A stretch of 10,751 nt of DNA, from the NCBI GenBank assembly GCA_025462985.1, contig JAOAPP010000496.1, forward strand, positions 1 to 10,751, read 5' to 3'. The translations under genes were made by a program, and so were the position numbers. The notes beneath the pieces are model-generated. The model was not told the origin of the DNA. It saw nothing but the letters and a program-made list of their open reading frames with translations, and did not search any database. Shown in pieces: positions 1-8,605 of the stretch (the stretch's first letter is position 1; each line of letters begins with the position of its first letter). The DNA comes from Bryobacterales bacterium. Its GTDB lineage: Bacteria > Acidobacteriota > Terriglobia > Bryobacterales > Bryobacteraceae.

Positions 1-531
1 GAGGTGGGCGAGAACGAGCAACCCAAGTCCATTAGCCACGAGCATACATTCGGCGAAGACACGGCCGTTCAGGATCGACTGGAGACTACGCTCTACAAAC
101 TTTCGGAGATGGTGGCGAAGCGTTTGCGCGAGCATCGGCTGTACAGCCGTACCGTTCAGTTGAAACTGCGTTACGAAGACTTCTCCACCATCACGAGGGC
201 TTGTTCGCTGGACCACGCCACTCAACTCGATCGCGAGGTCGCCACGGCGGCGGTGCAGCTTTTCCGTCAGGCTTGGGATCGCAAAACTCCCATCCGGTTG
301 CTCGGCGTGCATGCCGGATCCTTGCAGGACACGGAGGGCCAGATGAGCCTACTCGAGGAAACACAGACAGCTCGACTGCGGGATGCCTTCCGCTCGGTCG
401 ATCACATCCGCGGCAAATATGGGGATGGCAGCATTTCCCTTGCGAAGACTCTAAACTCGGGCATCCGCGAGCGAGTCCACGAGAATCCGTTCGGGCTCCC
501 AGGCAAAGACCCGAAGGTCAAGAGCGACTAA
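1..531 (+). CDS. dinB: DNA polymerase IV (Y-family), C-terminal part, 5' truncated
   Basis: This is the C-terminal part of a Y-family translesion DNA polymerase, which copies damaged templates with low fidelity. The frame is open from base 1, so the catalytic palm, fingers and thumb lie outside the window. The visible part begins with the linker (KSISHEHTFGED), typical of the entry to the little-finger domain. The little finger follows to about the RLLGVHAGSL strand. The pentapeptide QMSLL at 340-354 fits the beta-clamp-binding consensus (QLSLF-like). It is followed by the amphipathic tail with HIRGKYGDGSI that many DinB proteins carry after the clamp motif. The GTG at 4 is an internal codon, not a start. 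The gene converges on tpiA and the two stop codons overlap by 4 bases. The family assignment is secure; the missing N-terminus cannot be judged. Confidence 0.9.
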   Translation, partial: EVGENEQPKSISHEHTFGEDTAVQDRLETTLYKLSEMVAKRLREHRLYSRTVQLKLRYEDFSTITRACSLDHATQLDREVATAAVQLFRQAWDRKTPIRLLGVHAGSLQDTEGQMSLLEETQTARLRDAFRSVDHIRGKYGDGSISLAKTLNSGIRERVHENPFGLPGKDPKVKSD

Positions 532-1280
532 GCCGCCTGAACGATCTTTGCGAAGGATACCGGATCAAGGCTCGCGCCGCCGACCAGCACTCCGTCGATA
601 TCCGGTTCAGCCATCAGCCCCGCAATGTTATCGGGTTTGACACTGCCGCCATAGATGATCCGAACGGCTGCTGCGGCGTCGGATCCGAAGCGCTTCTCCA
701 CCTCGGAACGAATGATCTGGTGTGCCTCGGAGGCGATGTCGGGCGTTGCGGTCTGGCCCGTGCCGATCGCCCAGATCGGCTCATAAGCAATGGAAGTCTT
801 TGCGAATTGCTCCTCCGTAAGTCCCGCGACCCCGCTGGCAAACTGACGGATTAGTACATCGTAGGCCTTGCCTGCTTTGTGCTCATCCAGGCGCTCCCCC
901 ATGCAGATAATGGGCGATAGGTTGGCCTCTATTGCAGCCTGCGCTTTCTTCAACACGTCACTGTCGTTCTCACAGAAGAGCCGGCGACGTTCGCTGTGCC
1001 CGACGAGCACCCATGAGGCGCCTTCGGCATACAGCATCTCGCCCGAAATCTCGCCGGTGTAAGCGCCCTCCTTCTCCCAGTACATGTTCTGACCGCCGAT
1101 GGCAATGTTGGAGCCGGAGGCAGCGCTCACTGCAGCCGGCAAGCTTAGCATAGGTGGACAAATGACGATGTCGCAGGGCGAGGGGCCTTGCAACAACGGT
1201 CGGAAGCGTTCGAAATAAGCTACCGTTTGCGAGGCGGTTTTGTACATCTTCCAATTGGCAGCCATGATGGGCCGTCTCAT
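528..1280 (-). CDS. tpiA: Triosephosphate isomerase
   Basis: This cytosolic glycolytic enzyme interconverts dihydroxyacetone phosphate and glyceraldehyde 3-phosphate. The 250 residues match the usual family length. All catalytic residues are visible: Asn9 and Lys11 in NWKMYK, the electrophile His95 in GHSERR, and the catalytic base Glu167 in [10 protein letters not shown], which also opens the flexible loop 6. The phosphate-binding loops [10 protein letters not shown] (about 209-218) and GVLVGGASL (about 230-238) are intact. The start [12 protein letters not shown] aligns with the family; a second ATG at codon 6 is less likely. The ATG overlaps the deoB stop as ATGA, so translation is probably coupled. 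The sequence just upstream (CAGAG) is a weak ribosome-binding site. tpiA is the last gene of the operon and overlaps the end of dinB. Confidence 0.97.
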   Translation of the reverse strand: MRRPIMAANWKMYKTASQTVAYFERFRPLLQGPSPCDIVICPPMLSLPAAVSAASGSNIAIGGQNMYWEKEGAYTGEISGEMLYAEGASWVLVGHSERRRLFCENDSDVLKKAQAAIEANLSPIICMGERLDEHKAGKAYDVLIRQFASGVAGLTEEQFAKTSIAYEPIWAIGTGQTATPDIASEAHQIIRSEVEKRFGSDAAAAVRIIYGGSVKPDNIAGLMAEPDIDGVLVGGASLDPVSFAKIVQAA

Positions 1281-2467
1281 AGACTCTGAAGTGGAAACTG
1301 TCCTTTCTGGACTGCCGGCAGGAGATTTGTGCCGGCGGAGATGGTTGTACCGAAGTTAGCAGCCACTGTCTGGCCAATATCGGCAAGTGTCGGCCGCGTT
1401 CCGAGATTCACCCCGGCTCGAACGCCCTTGCCATAGATCAGGAGCGGCGTGTACTCCCTCGAGTGATCCGTCGAGGGCGTGGTGGGATCACACCCATGAT
1501 CCGCGGTCAGGATCAGCAGGTCGTCGTCTCGCAGTGGAATTGTCGGCAGCCAACGGTCAACAACTTCGAGAGCGCGAGCGTACCCTTCCACATCGTTGCG
1601 GTGTCCAAATAGTTGATCAAAATCGACGAGGTTGACGAACACCAGCCCATCGGCTTGTTCTCGGAGGACAGCGTCCGTCTTTTCCATTCCGTCCGCATTG
1701 TTCTTTGTTTTCACCGACCGCGTAATTCCGCGGCCTAAGAAGATGTCGGAAATTTTGCCGATCGCCAGCACCGTAACGCTGCGTTCAGCCAGCTTATCAA
1801 GCAGCATCCCCGGAGGTGGTGGAACTGCAAAATCCTTCCGGTTTGCTGTCCGGGTGAAGCGGCCGGAAGCGCCGGTGAACGGACGCGCGATCACGCGGCC
1901 CACTTCGTGTGGTCCGCACAGGATCTCCCGCGCAACGTGGCAAATCCGGTAGAGCTCCTCGACCGGAATGACCTCTTCATGCGCAGCAATCTGGAACACG
2001 CTATCGGCCGAAGTGTACACGATAGGCTTGCCAGTGCGGACGTGCTCTTCCCCCAACTCCGCGATAATCTCCGTTCCAGAGGCAGCTTTGTTCCCAAGGA
2101 CTCCTCGTCCGGTCTGATTCTCGAACGCTTCGAGGATTTCTGGAGGGAAGCCCTTCGGGTAAACAGGAAACGGCTTCTCAAGAATGATGCCGGCCATTTC
2201 CCAATGGCCTGTGGTGGTGTCCTTGCCGGGTGATGCGAGCGTACATTTCCCATACGCGGCTTCTGGAAACGGCTTCGGAGGTACACCTTGAAGGGGAGAA
2301 ATATTTCCGAGTCCCATCCGCGCAAGATTAGGAAGCGAGAGCTGCCGACTGCGAGCTATGTTCCCCAGCGTGTTGCTCCCTTCGTCCCCGTATCGACTGG
2401 CATCGGGCATCGCCCCTATCCCGACACTATCGAGCACGATCCAGAGGACGCGGCGGAAGGCGGTCAT
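1277..2467 (-). CDS. deoB: Phosphopentomutase
   Basis: This alkaline-phosphatase-superfamily enzyme moves phosphate between C1 and C5 of ribose or deoxyribose during nucleoside breakdown. The 396 residues match the family length. Visible markers are the N-terminal metal site Asp13 in [13 protein letters not shown], the phosphorylated threonine Thr85 in [12 protein letters not shown], the second metal cluster Asp284 and His289 in DFDQLFGHR, Asp323-His324 in [15 protein letters not shown], and His335. The cap domain lies roughly at 100-220. Its end contains four consecutive prolines (residues 216-219), a sequence that can slow ribosomes. The start ATG overlaps the preceding gene's TGA as ATGA, and the stop overlaps the tpiA start in the same way. 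No good Shine-Dalgarno is seen before it, which fits translational coupling. Its products lead towards glyceraldehyde 3-phosphate, a logical link to tpiA. Confidence 0.97.
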   Translation of the reverse strand: MTAFRRVLWIVLDSVGIGAMPDASRYGDEGSNTLGNIARSRQLSLPNLARMGLGNISPLQGVPPKPFPEAAYGKCTLASPGKDTTTGHWEMAGIILEKPFPVYPKGFPPEILEAFENQTGRGVLGNKAASGTEIIAELGEEHVRTGKPIVYTSADSVFQIAAHEEVIPVEELYRICHVAREILCGPHEVGRVIARPFTGASGRFTRTANRKDFAVPPPPGMLLDKLAERSVTVLAIGKISDIFLGRGITRSVKTKNNADGMEKTDAVLREQADGLVFVNLVDFDQLFGHRNDVEGYARALEVVDRWLPTIPLRDDDLLILTADHGCDPTTPSTDHSREYTPLLIYGKGVRAGVNLGTRPTLADIGQTVAANFGTTISAGTNLLPAVQKGQFPLQSL

Positions 2468-3111
2468 TTTGTCTTGTCGGCGGTGGTGGCCGGAGGCGGC
2501 GCCAGGAACTCTTCTTTCAGGCGGGCCGCGCGGTCGCGTACAAGATGCATGAAGGCTTCATGCTTGACGATACGATTGAACAGCGGAATAAACTGTTCGG
2601 GCGCCGCCAACTGCTTGCGAACCCACAAAGCTTCGATCTCGGCCAGCGAGTCGTTTACCCCGAGAGGATCGAAGTGCACGCTGCGGTCGAGGTCCAGGTA
2701 GGCACGCTCGGAGGCCGTGATCTGTTCCAATCGGTCAAGCAGCGCCTTCGCGGATTCATTCAATGAGAAGTTGAACGTTGTCTCGGAAGATTTTCCCGCT
2801 TCGTCTACATAGCGGAACGTTTTCTTGCCAGTGTTGGCCACCTTCAATCCCGATTCGATGGGGGCTTTGAAATAGTCCAGCTTGCGCGCCAGCACAAACA
2901 GTTCGGCGGTATCCTCCTCCTTCAGCTTGGCTTTCTGAAGCGGTTTGGGATCTGTCGGAGACTCGCTGTACGCGAAAGCCCCGGTGCTGTCGATCACAAT
3001 GCTTTCGTACGCCGGAATGCTGCCGGGAAAGCTTTTTGTAAAGATCAGTTGCGGAGCGGATTGAGCCAGCAGGCATCCGGCACTTAGCAGGCAGGATGCC
3101 AGCAGCCTCAC
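2464..3111 (-). CDS. Unrecognised exported protein, 215 aa
   Basis: I do not recognise this protein. It begins with a short Arg, a hydrophobic stretch (about residues 3-16) and then LLAQSAPQ, a good Sec signal peptide. Cys13 in LSAGC could be a lipobox, but the residue at -3 is Ser, so signal peptidase I cleavage near AQS is equally plausible. Residues about 20-115 look beta-rich, with TGAFAYS and [12 protein letters not shown]. Residues about 118-205 are charged and probably helical ([21 protein letters not shown], then a long Arg/Glu-rich helix). The tail is low complexity, [12 protein letters not shown]. The start is GTG, sharing one base with the ruvC stop (TAGTG), and the stop overlaps deoB. 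No cysteine pairs or catalytic motif are evident. Its place between cytosolic housekeeping genes is odd for an envelope protein. Confidence 0.75.
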   Translation of the reverse strand: MRLLASCLLSAGCLLAQSAPQLIFTKSFPGSIPAYESIVIDSTGAFAYSESPTDPKPLQKAKLKEEDTAELFVLARKLDYFKAPIESGLKVANTGKKTFRYVDEAGKSSETTFNFSLNESAKALLDRLEQITASERAYLDLDRSVHFDPLGVNDSLAEIEALWVRKQLAAPEQFIPLFNRIVKHEAFMHLVRDRAARLKEEFLAPPPATTADKTK

Positions 3112-3605
3112 TAACGCGCCCCCACAAGCGCCGGGAACCCTGCCCGTGTTCCGTGGCAGATGGCGACAGCCAACGCATCGGTAGCATCGAAGGAGCCAAA
3201 CTGCTGGCTTACGCCTAAAAGAGAGAGCACCATCATTTGAACCTGCTGCTTTTCGGCGCGCCCATAACCGACCACGCTCATTTTCACTTCGAGCGGCGAG
3301 TATTCGTTGACGGAAAGCCCCGCTTCGGCCGCCGTGAGAAGAACAACTCCTCGCACATGCGCCAGTTTCAAGGCCGATTTGGCATTCACCGAGTGGAATA
3401 CTCCCTCCACGGCGAGCTTTTCCGGCACGAAATTTTCTATGAGTTCACGGAGTTGTTTAGCGATCGTCTTGAGACGCAGTTCGAGAGGGTCGGCGGCCCG
3501 TGTACGAATCACTCCGGCTGTCACCAACTGGTGACGCCTGCCATCGGTGTCAACCACACCATAGCCGGTCCGTTCGGTCCCGCAGTCTATTCCGACGATT
3601 CGCAT
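3111..3605 (-). CDS. ruvC: Holliday junction resolvase RuvC
   Basis: This crossover junction endonuclease cuts four-way junctions made during homologous recombination and fork repair. The 164-residue length is typical. The RNase H-like fold carries the acidic catalytic set Asp7 ([12 protein letters not shown]), Glu67 (VEGVF), Asp140 and Asp143 ([12 protein letters not shown]). The segment [15 protein letters not shown] and the [21 protein letters not shown] region are the usual RuvC substrate-contacting blocks. It starts 27 bases after the yebC stop, with only a weak purine stretch (CCGGAA) upstream. The yebC-ruvC order is common in bacteria, but here ruvA and ruvB do not follow. The downstream neighbour is an exported protein, so the resolvase is separated from its helicase partners in this window. 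Confidence 0.96.
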   Translation of the reverse strand: MRIVGIDCGTERTGYGVVDTDGRRHQLVTAGVIRTRAADPLELRLKTIAKQLRELIENFVPEKLAVEGVFHSVNAKSALKLAHVRGVVLLTAAEAGLSVNEYSPLEVKMSVVGYGRAEKQQVQMMVLSLLGVSQQFGSFDATDALAVAICHGTRAGFPALVGAR

Positions 3606-3632
3606 CCGACGATTCCGGCCGTTTTCGCCGAC

Positions 3633-4379
3633 TTACGCTAGCGCCTCGACTTCGGCCTCATCCACTTCGTAATTGCCATAGACGTTCTGCACGTCATCGT
3701 GCTCGTCAAGCACGTCGAAGAGCCGCAGCATCGCCTGCGCATTCTTGCCTTCGAGTTTCACCGTGTTCTTCGGAACCATTGCAATCTCGGCCGATTCGGT
3801 TTCGATTTTTGCGTTCTCCAAAGCCTTTAGAACAGCTTCGTGCGCTTCCGGCGGAGAGAGGATCTCCCATGCGCCGTCCTGATCTCGAATGTCGTCCGCG
3901 CCTGCATCCAGCGCCAACGTCATGAGCTGATCTTCGGTCGCTTTTTCGGCATCGACGATGATCTGACTTTTGCGCTCGAACAGCCAGGCAACGCTGCCCT
4001 GTTCGCCCAAGTTCCCACCGTTCTTCGAAAATATGTGCCGGATCTCGCTTACGGTGCGGTTGCGGTTGTCTGTTGCAACGTTTACCAGGACGGCGGCACC
4101 GCCCGGTCCGTACCCTTCGTAAAGGATCTCATCGATCTGGCCGCCCTCAAGCTCACCCGTACCGCGCATGATGGCACGCTTGATGTTGTCGGCGGGCATA
4201 CTCACCGCCTTCGCGGCGAGAACGGCGGTACGAAGACGAGGATTTCCGTCAGGATCGCCACCGCCGCCGCGTGCAGCGATCATGATTTCCTTAATGAGGC
4301 GAGTGAAAACTTTGCCGCGCTTGGCGTCCAGAGCCGCCTTCTTGTGCTTGATGGTGGCCCATTTACTATGTCCAGACAT
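3633..4379 (-). CDS. yebC: YebC/TACO1 family protein
   Basis: This is a cytosolic YebC/TACO1 protein, long labelled a transcriptional regulator (YebC/PmpR). The family is now also linked to translation, including relief of ribosome stalling on proline-rich sequences. The true start is the ATG at 4379, giving MSGHSKWATIKHKK, the invariant family N-terminus. The in-frame ATG 39 bases upstream adds residues unlike the family. The 248-residue length is typical. Conserved blocks are KRGKVFTRLIKEI, GNPRLRTAV, the central YEGYGPGGAAVLV, and GGNLGEQGSVAWLF, then the acidic C-terminal domain ending in DEAEVEALA. It is the first gene of the minus-strand operon and faces the divergent deacetylase gene across 129 bases. 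The operon's deoB carries a PPPP tract, which may be relevant to the translation role. Confidence 0.96.
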   Translation of the reverse strand: MSGHSKWATIKHKKAALDAKRGKVFTRLIKEIMIAARGGGGDPDGNPRLRTAVLAAKAVSMPADNIKRAIMRGTGELEGGQIDEILYEGYGPGGAAVLVNVATDNRNRTVSEIRHIFSKNGGNLGEQGSVAWLFERKSQIIVDAEKATEDQLMTLALDAGADDIRDQDGAWEILSPPEAHEAVLKALENAKIETESAEIAMVPKNTVKLEGKNAQAMLRLFDVLDEHDDVQNVYGNYEVDEAEVEALA

Positions 4380-4508
4380 GGGAAAACTCTTGTGTCCTTT
4401 AACTTCCGAGGATATCAAAATCAGCTAAAAGCCAGCATGCCCCGGATGCCGGCCGTCTGCGTTACGGCATGATGGAGAGCACGGAATTGAAAGGTCCTGC
4501 CGGATTCA
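4380..4508. promoter_or_regulatory. Divergent spacer between yebC and the deacetylase gene
   Basis: This 129-base non-coding spacer must hold the promoter of the yebC operon (minus) and that of the deacetylase gene (plus). I could not identify a convincing -35/-10 pair on either strand. The one visible structure is a 6-base inverted repeat, ATGCCG at 4446-4451 and CGGCAT at 4465-4470, with a 13-base loop; it could be an operator or chance. Near the + start there is a GGA about 7 bases before the ATG. Confidence 0.35.
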
Positions 4509-5411
4509 ATGAATAGACGAGGTTTTTTCACGCGCGGAGCAATGTTTGCGGCGGCTTCCCAAGCCGTCGGACAAACGGAGGTGACGATCGAGCGGCCGCT
4601 GACAGGCCAGCCGCATCGTGGCAAGGTGCTCGCCCTGATCACGCCACATCTGGATGACGGTCCAATTTTTGCTGGCGGCACGCTCGCGAAACTATTGGGT
4701 GAGGGATACACGGGTTATTTCATCCGCACGAGCAACGACGAAAAAGATTCCTACGATCTGACGCTTGGACAGACAGTGCTGGCCAATGAGCAGGACACGG
4801 CACATTTCGTCGAGGTGGCAGGGCTGAAGCGATCCTTCGACCTGAGCTACCGCAATCACAGGATGGACGACGTGGGGCGCACCGAACTCCGGGCACGACT
4901 GATATTTCTCTTCCGGTTGCTGAAGATCGACACGGTTCTCAGCTACGACCCATGGGGGCATTACGAAGAAAATCCGGACCACTACGTGACGGCGCAGGCG
5001 GTTGAGGCGGCCTGTTGGATGGCTGGGGGGAAACTCGATCTGCCTGAACACTTCGCGGCTGGGCTTAAGCCGCATTCAGTGTCCGAGAAATATTACTTTG
5101 CACGTGGACCGCAGCTGGTGAACCGCGTTGTCGATACTACCCGGACGGTGCCGGCTAAGATCAACGCTATCCGTTCCTGCAAGACGATGATCGAACATAT
5201 GACGAGGGACCTCGAAGGCACGCTGGCCGACCACAAGCTTCGGCTTCCGGGACTTACTGCCGATGAGTTCATTCAAACCGCCTTGCTCGCGCGGGACCGG
5301 GCCGCTGGAGCGAAACATGGCCTCGAGTATGCCGAGGAGTTCCACTACATTGGCCCGGACCATTCGCTGGACGAGTACATTAAGCGAAACGCCATCCCGC
5401 TGAACGGCTAG
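4509..5411 (+). CDS. Tat-exported PIG-L/LmbE family deacetylase
   Basis: This is a predicted zinc-dependent N-acetyl hydrolase of the PIG-L/LmbE family, whose members deacetylate GlcNAc-type sugars, mycothiol or bacillithiol precursors or antibiotic intermediates. The substrate here is unknown. The N-terminus NRRGFFT followed by Ala-rich residues to about 22 resembles a twin-arginine signal peptide, so the enzyme probably acts in the periplasm. The metal motif normally written AHPDDE appears as PHLDDGP: His47, Asp49 and Asp50 are kept, while Pro becomes Leu and Glu becomes Gly. The third ligand is His158 in NPDHYVTAQAV, normally HPDH. The catalytic set is therefore likely intact but divergent. 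The 300-residue length suits the family. The stop shares the bases CTAG with the stop of the TonB receptor gene on the other strand. Confidence 0.85.
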   Translation: MNRRGFFTRGAMFAAASQAVGQTEVTIERPLTGQPHRGKVLALITPHLDDGPIFAGGTLAKLLGEGYTGYFIRTSNDEKDSYDLTLGQTVLANEQDTAHFVEVAGLKRSFDLSYRNHRMDDVGRTELRARLIFLFRLLKIDTVLSYDPWGHYEENPDHYVTAQAVEAACWMAGGKLDLPEHFAAGLKPHSVSEKYYFARGPQLVNRVVDTTRTVPAKINAIRSCKTMIEHMTRDLEGTLADHKLRLPGLTADEFIQTALLARDRAAGAKHGLEYAEEFHYIGPDHSLDEYIKRNAIPLNG

Positions 5412-8400
5412 AAGCGGTACTTCAGGGCGAGTTGGAGTTCCCGATTGTTCGATTTGGTGCTCGTGACCTGGCCGAACGCCGTGTCTCCAAGGTATTGATC
5501 GGGGTTCGAGAATTGTGGCGTATTGAATGCGTTGAATGCCTCCGCCCGGAATTCAAGGGAGTGAGCCTCGCTCCAGGGCATCTGGAAGGTCTTCATGAGG
5601 GTGAGGTTGACAGCGTCTGTTCCCGGACCGACGACAGGATCCCGCGGAGAATTCCCGTAGATCAGACCGCTCGGCGTGAACGCGCTCGTGTTGAACCACA
5701 GCGAGGGTCCGCGGTTCTGAAGGGTCAGCTTTTGCCCAGCGACCAGGTTGGGGCGCTCCCAAAGCCCGTCATTGTTCTGGCTGTCAAAGCTTTCCAGAAC
5801 ATCGAACGGGCTTCCGCTAGCCAGTGTGACAATTCCTTCGAGCGACCATCCCCGAGCGACTGTTCCGGCGAGTCCTTTTAGTCCGTTCGCAAACGGGATC
5901 TGCCAGACATACCCGATGACGAGGTTATGGCGCTGATCGTAGACGCCGCTGGCCCGCTCCGAGCTGAGATTACGCGGGTTCTGACAACCGCAACCACCGC
6001 TGTTGGTGGTTTCCCACGCATCGTCGATTTCATGCGCCCACGTGTAGGCGGCAGTGAAACTTAAGCCGTGCGCCAATCGCCGTTCGAAACGAACCTGAAG
6101 CGAATTGTAGTTCGTGTTTGCACTGTAGGACTGGAGTCGGATGCGAGCATATTCCGGATAAGGACGGCGCGATTGGATGTCGCCGGGTCCGGGATCGGGC
6201 TGATTCCAATTTTTCAGGCTGGTGTCGACGTGAGTCCCTTTGTTACCCACATAAGACACGTCGAGAACGTTTGCACCGAACTGCCGGGAGACCGTCAGGT
6301 TCCAGTTCTGAACGTAGGTGTCGGGATGGAGACGATCGGCTGGAAGGGTCACCGCGTTGAAGATCGGATTGGCGGGGTACAAACCCGCTGGAATCGGATT
6401 CTGTATGGTGGCAAGCGGGTTACGTGACGGATTGGTGATTGTCAGACTCCCCGCGGTAGGTGGGTTCAATTGAAGAATGTTGATGTTATCAAATTGACCG
6501 CCGAAGTAGAAGATTCCATAGCCGCCGCGCACTACCCAGTTTGAGGCCGGATTATATGCAAAGCCGATACGTGGACTGATGTCCTTGTTCGTGATGTCCC
6601 ACAGGTTATGGGCCACCTGTCCCGGAGCCGGATAGAACTGGGGTGGATTTTGGCTCCAGTCGAAAGTGCGGGTGACTGCATTTACGTCGATGGGTACACC
6701 GAACCGATCCCAGCGTACACCGAGGTTCAAAGTAAACCTTGACGTCAGCTTCCAGTCGTCTTGCAGGTATACGGCCGACCTCCACTGGCGGGCCTTCGTC
6801 AGTGGAACACCCTCCGGGGTCAGCGTTGTGCGAGGATACCCTAACATATACGCGGCCGCCGGATCGCCGCTGATATCGCCCGTGAAGCTCATACTGCCGA
6901 AGGGCCAATTGTTCGTGGTTGCGTTGTCATAGAGCTTCCGCAGATCAAAGCCGGTCTTAATGGTGTGCCTGCCCTTGATGAATGTGACGTTGTCGACGAG
7001 CTGGTAGGTCTGACTATTGTCCAGGTTTGAAGCGGCCAAATCGCTGCCCATTCCCAGGTAGCCAGAGATATTGATAAGCGGAAATCCCTCTTCATACGAG
7101 CGCAGCGGGCGTCCGTTCGGACCGCCAACCTTGAGGCCATTAATGCCGAGAGACTCGATGGTAAAGCCGGTGTTCGTTAAGGTGCTGAGTTGCTGAACGT
7201 TCTCGCGATCAAAGCCGGCCCGAAACTCATTCAGGAACGAGGGGCTGAAAGTATGAACCCATTGGGCAGACAGATTGTCGATCGGGTAAGTGCCCGTGAA
7301 CGTAAAGTTGGGGTTGAGATCACGTTCCGGGAAATTGCGAAAAGCACGGATATAGTGAACGAAAAGCTGATCGCGCGAACTGAAATAGTGATCTACACGA
7401 GCAATGCCCTGGTTCACGGTCAGGTCGCCGAGAGCGGCTCCCGCGTAGTTAACCGCCCCTGAAGTGTTGGGCAGCGGCATGTACTTGTTGATGATGTTCA
7501 GCGATACCGGATCCAGCCGGTTAGCAGGAATCATATTGTTCTGAAACGGTTGGCCCGTTGTGGGATCGAGGATCGGAGTGCTGCTGGCCGAAAAGTCACC
7601 GGAGCGCTGCTGTGGTGTGAGAACAACGGCGGTCCCCGGACTCTCCTGGATTGACCGAATCCCTTCGTAGCTGAGGAAGAAGAACGTCTTGTCCCGGCGC
7701 ACCGGCCCGCCGAGCGTGGCACCATACTGGTTCTGCTTCAGGATGTTCTGTGGCAGCGGCGATGGAGAGAAGTAGTTTCTGGCGTCGAGCGCACTGTTTC
7801 GCAGGAATTCGAACAGGTCTCCGTGGAACTGGTTGGCTCCCGACTTGATCTGAATGTTGACGTTGGTGCCAGCGTTGCCGCCATATTCGGCTGAGTAGTT
7901 GCCCGTCTGCACCCGGAACTCCTGGATGGCGTCGACAGACGGATAAAGGTTGACGTAGTTGTGGCGATTGTTCACCATCGTGACGCCGTCGACGTTCACC
8001 TGGCCCCAGATCAAGCGTCCACCATTGCCCCCGATTTGAGAGCCATCGGTGCTCGAAGAGTGAAGGTCCGGATTGTAGACCTGCACGCCTGGCGTCAGTA
8101 TTGCGAGGTCATCGAATTTTCTTCCATTCAGGGGAAGATTCTCGATACGCTCAGCGCCCACGACTTCGCCAAGACTGGCGTTCTCTGTCTGGAGCAGAGG
8201 TGGTGTCGCCTGGACCTCCACGGTCTGTTGCACAGTGCCCAATTGGAGCGTGAAATCGACCTTTGCCTGCTGGCCCAACTGGATGTCCAGGCCGCTTCGG
8301 CGTTCAGTATTAAAGCCGCTCGACCTTACTTCGACGACGTAGCTTCCCGGCAGGAGATATCGAAACTCATAGGCTCCGTTCGAAGCTGTGGTTGCTACTT

Positions 8401-8605
8401 TCGATAGACCGGTGCTGGCTTGTGTTGCTGTGACTGTGGCATTTGCAATCGCGCCGCCGCCCGAATCGAGCACGGAACCAAGAATTGCGGTGTCAACGGT
8501 TTGAGCAACAAGGCTCTGGGAGACGAAGGCTATCAGCGGGAGGAGAAACGAACTCTTCCGCGTTAATCGGTTCTTCCAGAAACAAGAAAAACGTCCGATG
8601 AGCAT
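5408..8605 (-). CDS. Oar-like TonB-dependent outer-membrane receptor with carboxypeptidase-regulatory domain
   Basis: This is a large outer-membrane beta-barrel protein thought to import or bind large substrates using TonB energy; the ligand is unknown. The 1065 residues start with a basic segment and a hydrophobic signal (about 20-34, cleavage near LVAQ). A carboxypeptidase-regulatory-like Ig-fold domain follows at about 38-125 (GSVLDSGGGAIANATVTA to SGLDIQLGQQ). The TonB plug covers about 135-260, with IENLPLNGRKFDDLAILTPG, VNVDGVTMVNN and AEYGGNAGTNVNIQIKSG. The rest is the barrel, with KTFFFLSYEG and a late YDQRHNLVIGYVWQIPF strand pair. It ends in LALKYRF with the terminal aromatic used for barrel insertion. 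The frame is intact. There is no SusD-like partner nearby, so it is not a classic SusCD pair. A strong ribosome-binding site precedes the ATG. Confidence 0.93.
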   Translation of the reverse strand: MLIGRFSCFWKNRLTRKSSFLLPLIAFVSQSLVAQTVDTAILGSVLDSGGGAIANATVTATQASTGLSKVATTASNGAYEFRYLLPGSYVVEVRSSGFNTERRSGLDIQLGQQAKVDFTLQLGTVQQTVEVQATPPLLQTENASLGEVVGAERIENLPLNGRKFDDLAILTPGVQVYNPDLHSSSTDGSQIGGNGGRLIWGQVNVDGVTMVNNRHNYVNLYPSVDAIQEFRVQTGNYSAEYGGNAGTNVNIQIKSGANQFHGDLFEFLRNSALDARNYFSPSPLPQNILKQNQYGATLGGPVRRDKTFFFLSYEGIRSIQESPGTAVVLTPQQRSGDFSASSTPILDPTTGQPFQNNMIPANRLDPVSLNIINKYMPLPNTSGAVNYAGAALGDLTVNQGIARVDHYFSSRDQLFVHYIRAFRNFPERDLNPNFTFTGTYPIDNLSAQWVHTFSPSFLNEFRAGFDRENVQQLSTLTNTGFTIESLGINGLKVGGPNGRPLRSYEEGFPLINISGYLGMGSDLAASNLDNSQTYQLVDNVTFIKGRHTIKTGFDLRKLYDNATTNNWPFGSMSFTGDISGDPAAAYMLGYPRTTLTPEGVPLTKARQWRSAVYLQDDWKLTSRFTLNLGVRWDRFGVPIDVNAVTRTFDWSQNPPQFYPAPGQVAHNLWDITNKDISPRIGFAYNPASNWVVRGGYGIFYFGGQFDNINILQLNPPTAGSLTITNPSRNPLATIQNPIPAGLYPANPIFNAVTLPADRLHPDTYVQNWNLTVSRQFGANVLDVSYVGNKGTHVDTSLKNWNQPDPGPGDIQSRRPYPEYARIRLQSYSANTNYNSLQVRFERRLAHGLSFTAAYTWAHEIDDAWETTNSGGCGCQNPRNLSSERASGVYDQRHNLVIGYVWQIPFANGLKGLAGTVARGWSLEGIVTLASGSPFDVLESFDSQNNDGLWERPNLVAGQKLTLQNRGPSLWFNTSAFTPSGLIYGNSPRDPVVGPGTDAVNLTLMKTFQMPWSEAHSLEFRAEAFNAFNTPQFSNPDQYLGDTAFGQVTSTKSNNRELQLALKYRF

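Noticed and set aside
4380..4418. Longer start for yebC at 4418
   Set aside because: The 13 extra residues do not resemble the family, while MSGHSKWATIKHKK from 4379 is the conserved N-terminus.
7961..8407. 148-codon plus-strand frame
   Set aside because: It is antisense to the signal/plug part of the TonB receptor, which is intact and typical.
5408..8605. SusC of a polysaccharide utilisation locus
   Set aside because: There is no SusD-like gene or glycoside hydrolase next to it, and the domain order fits Oar-like receptors better.
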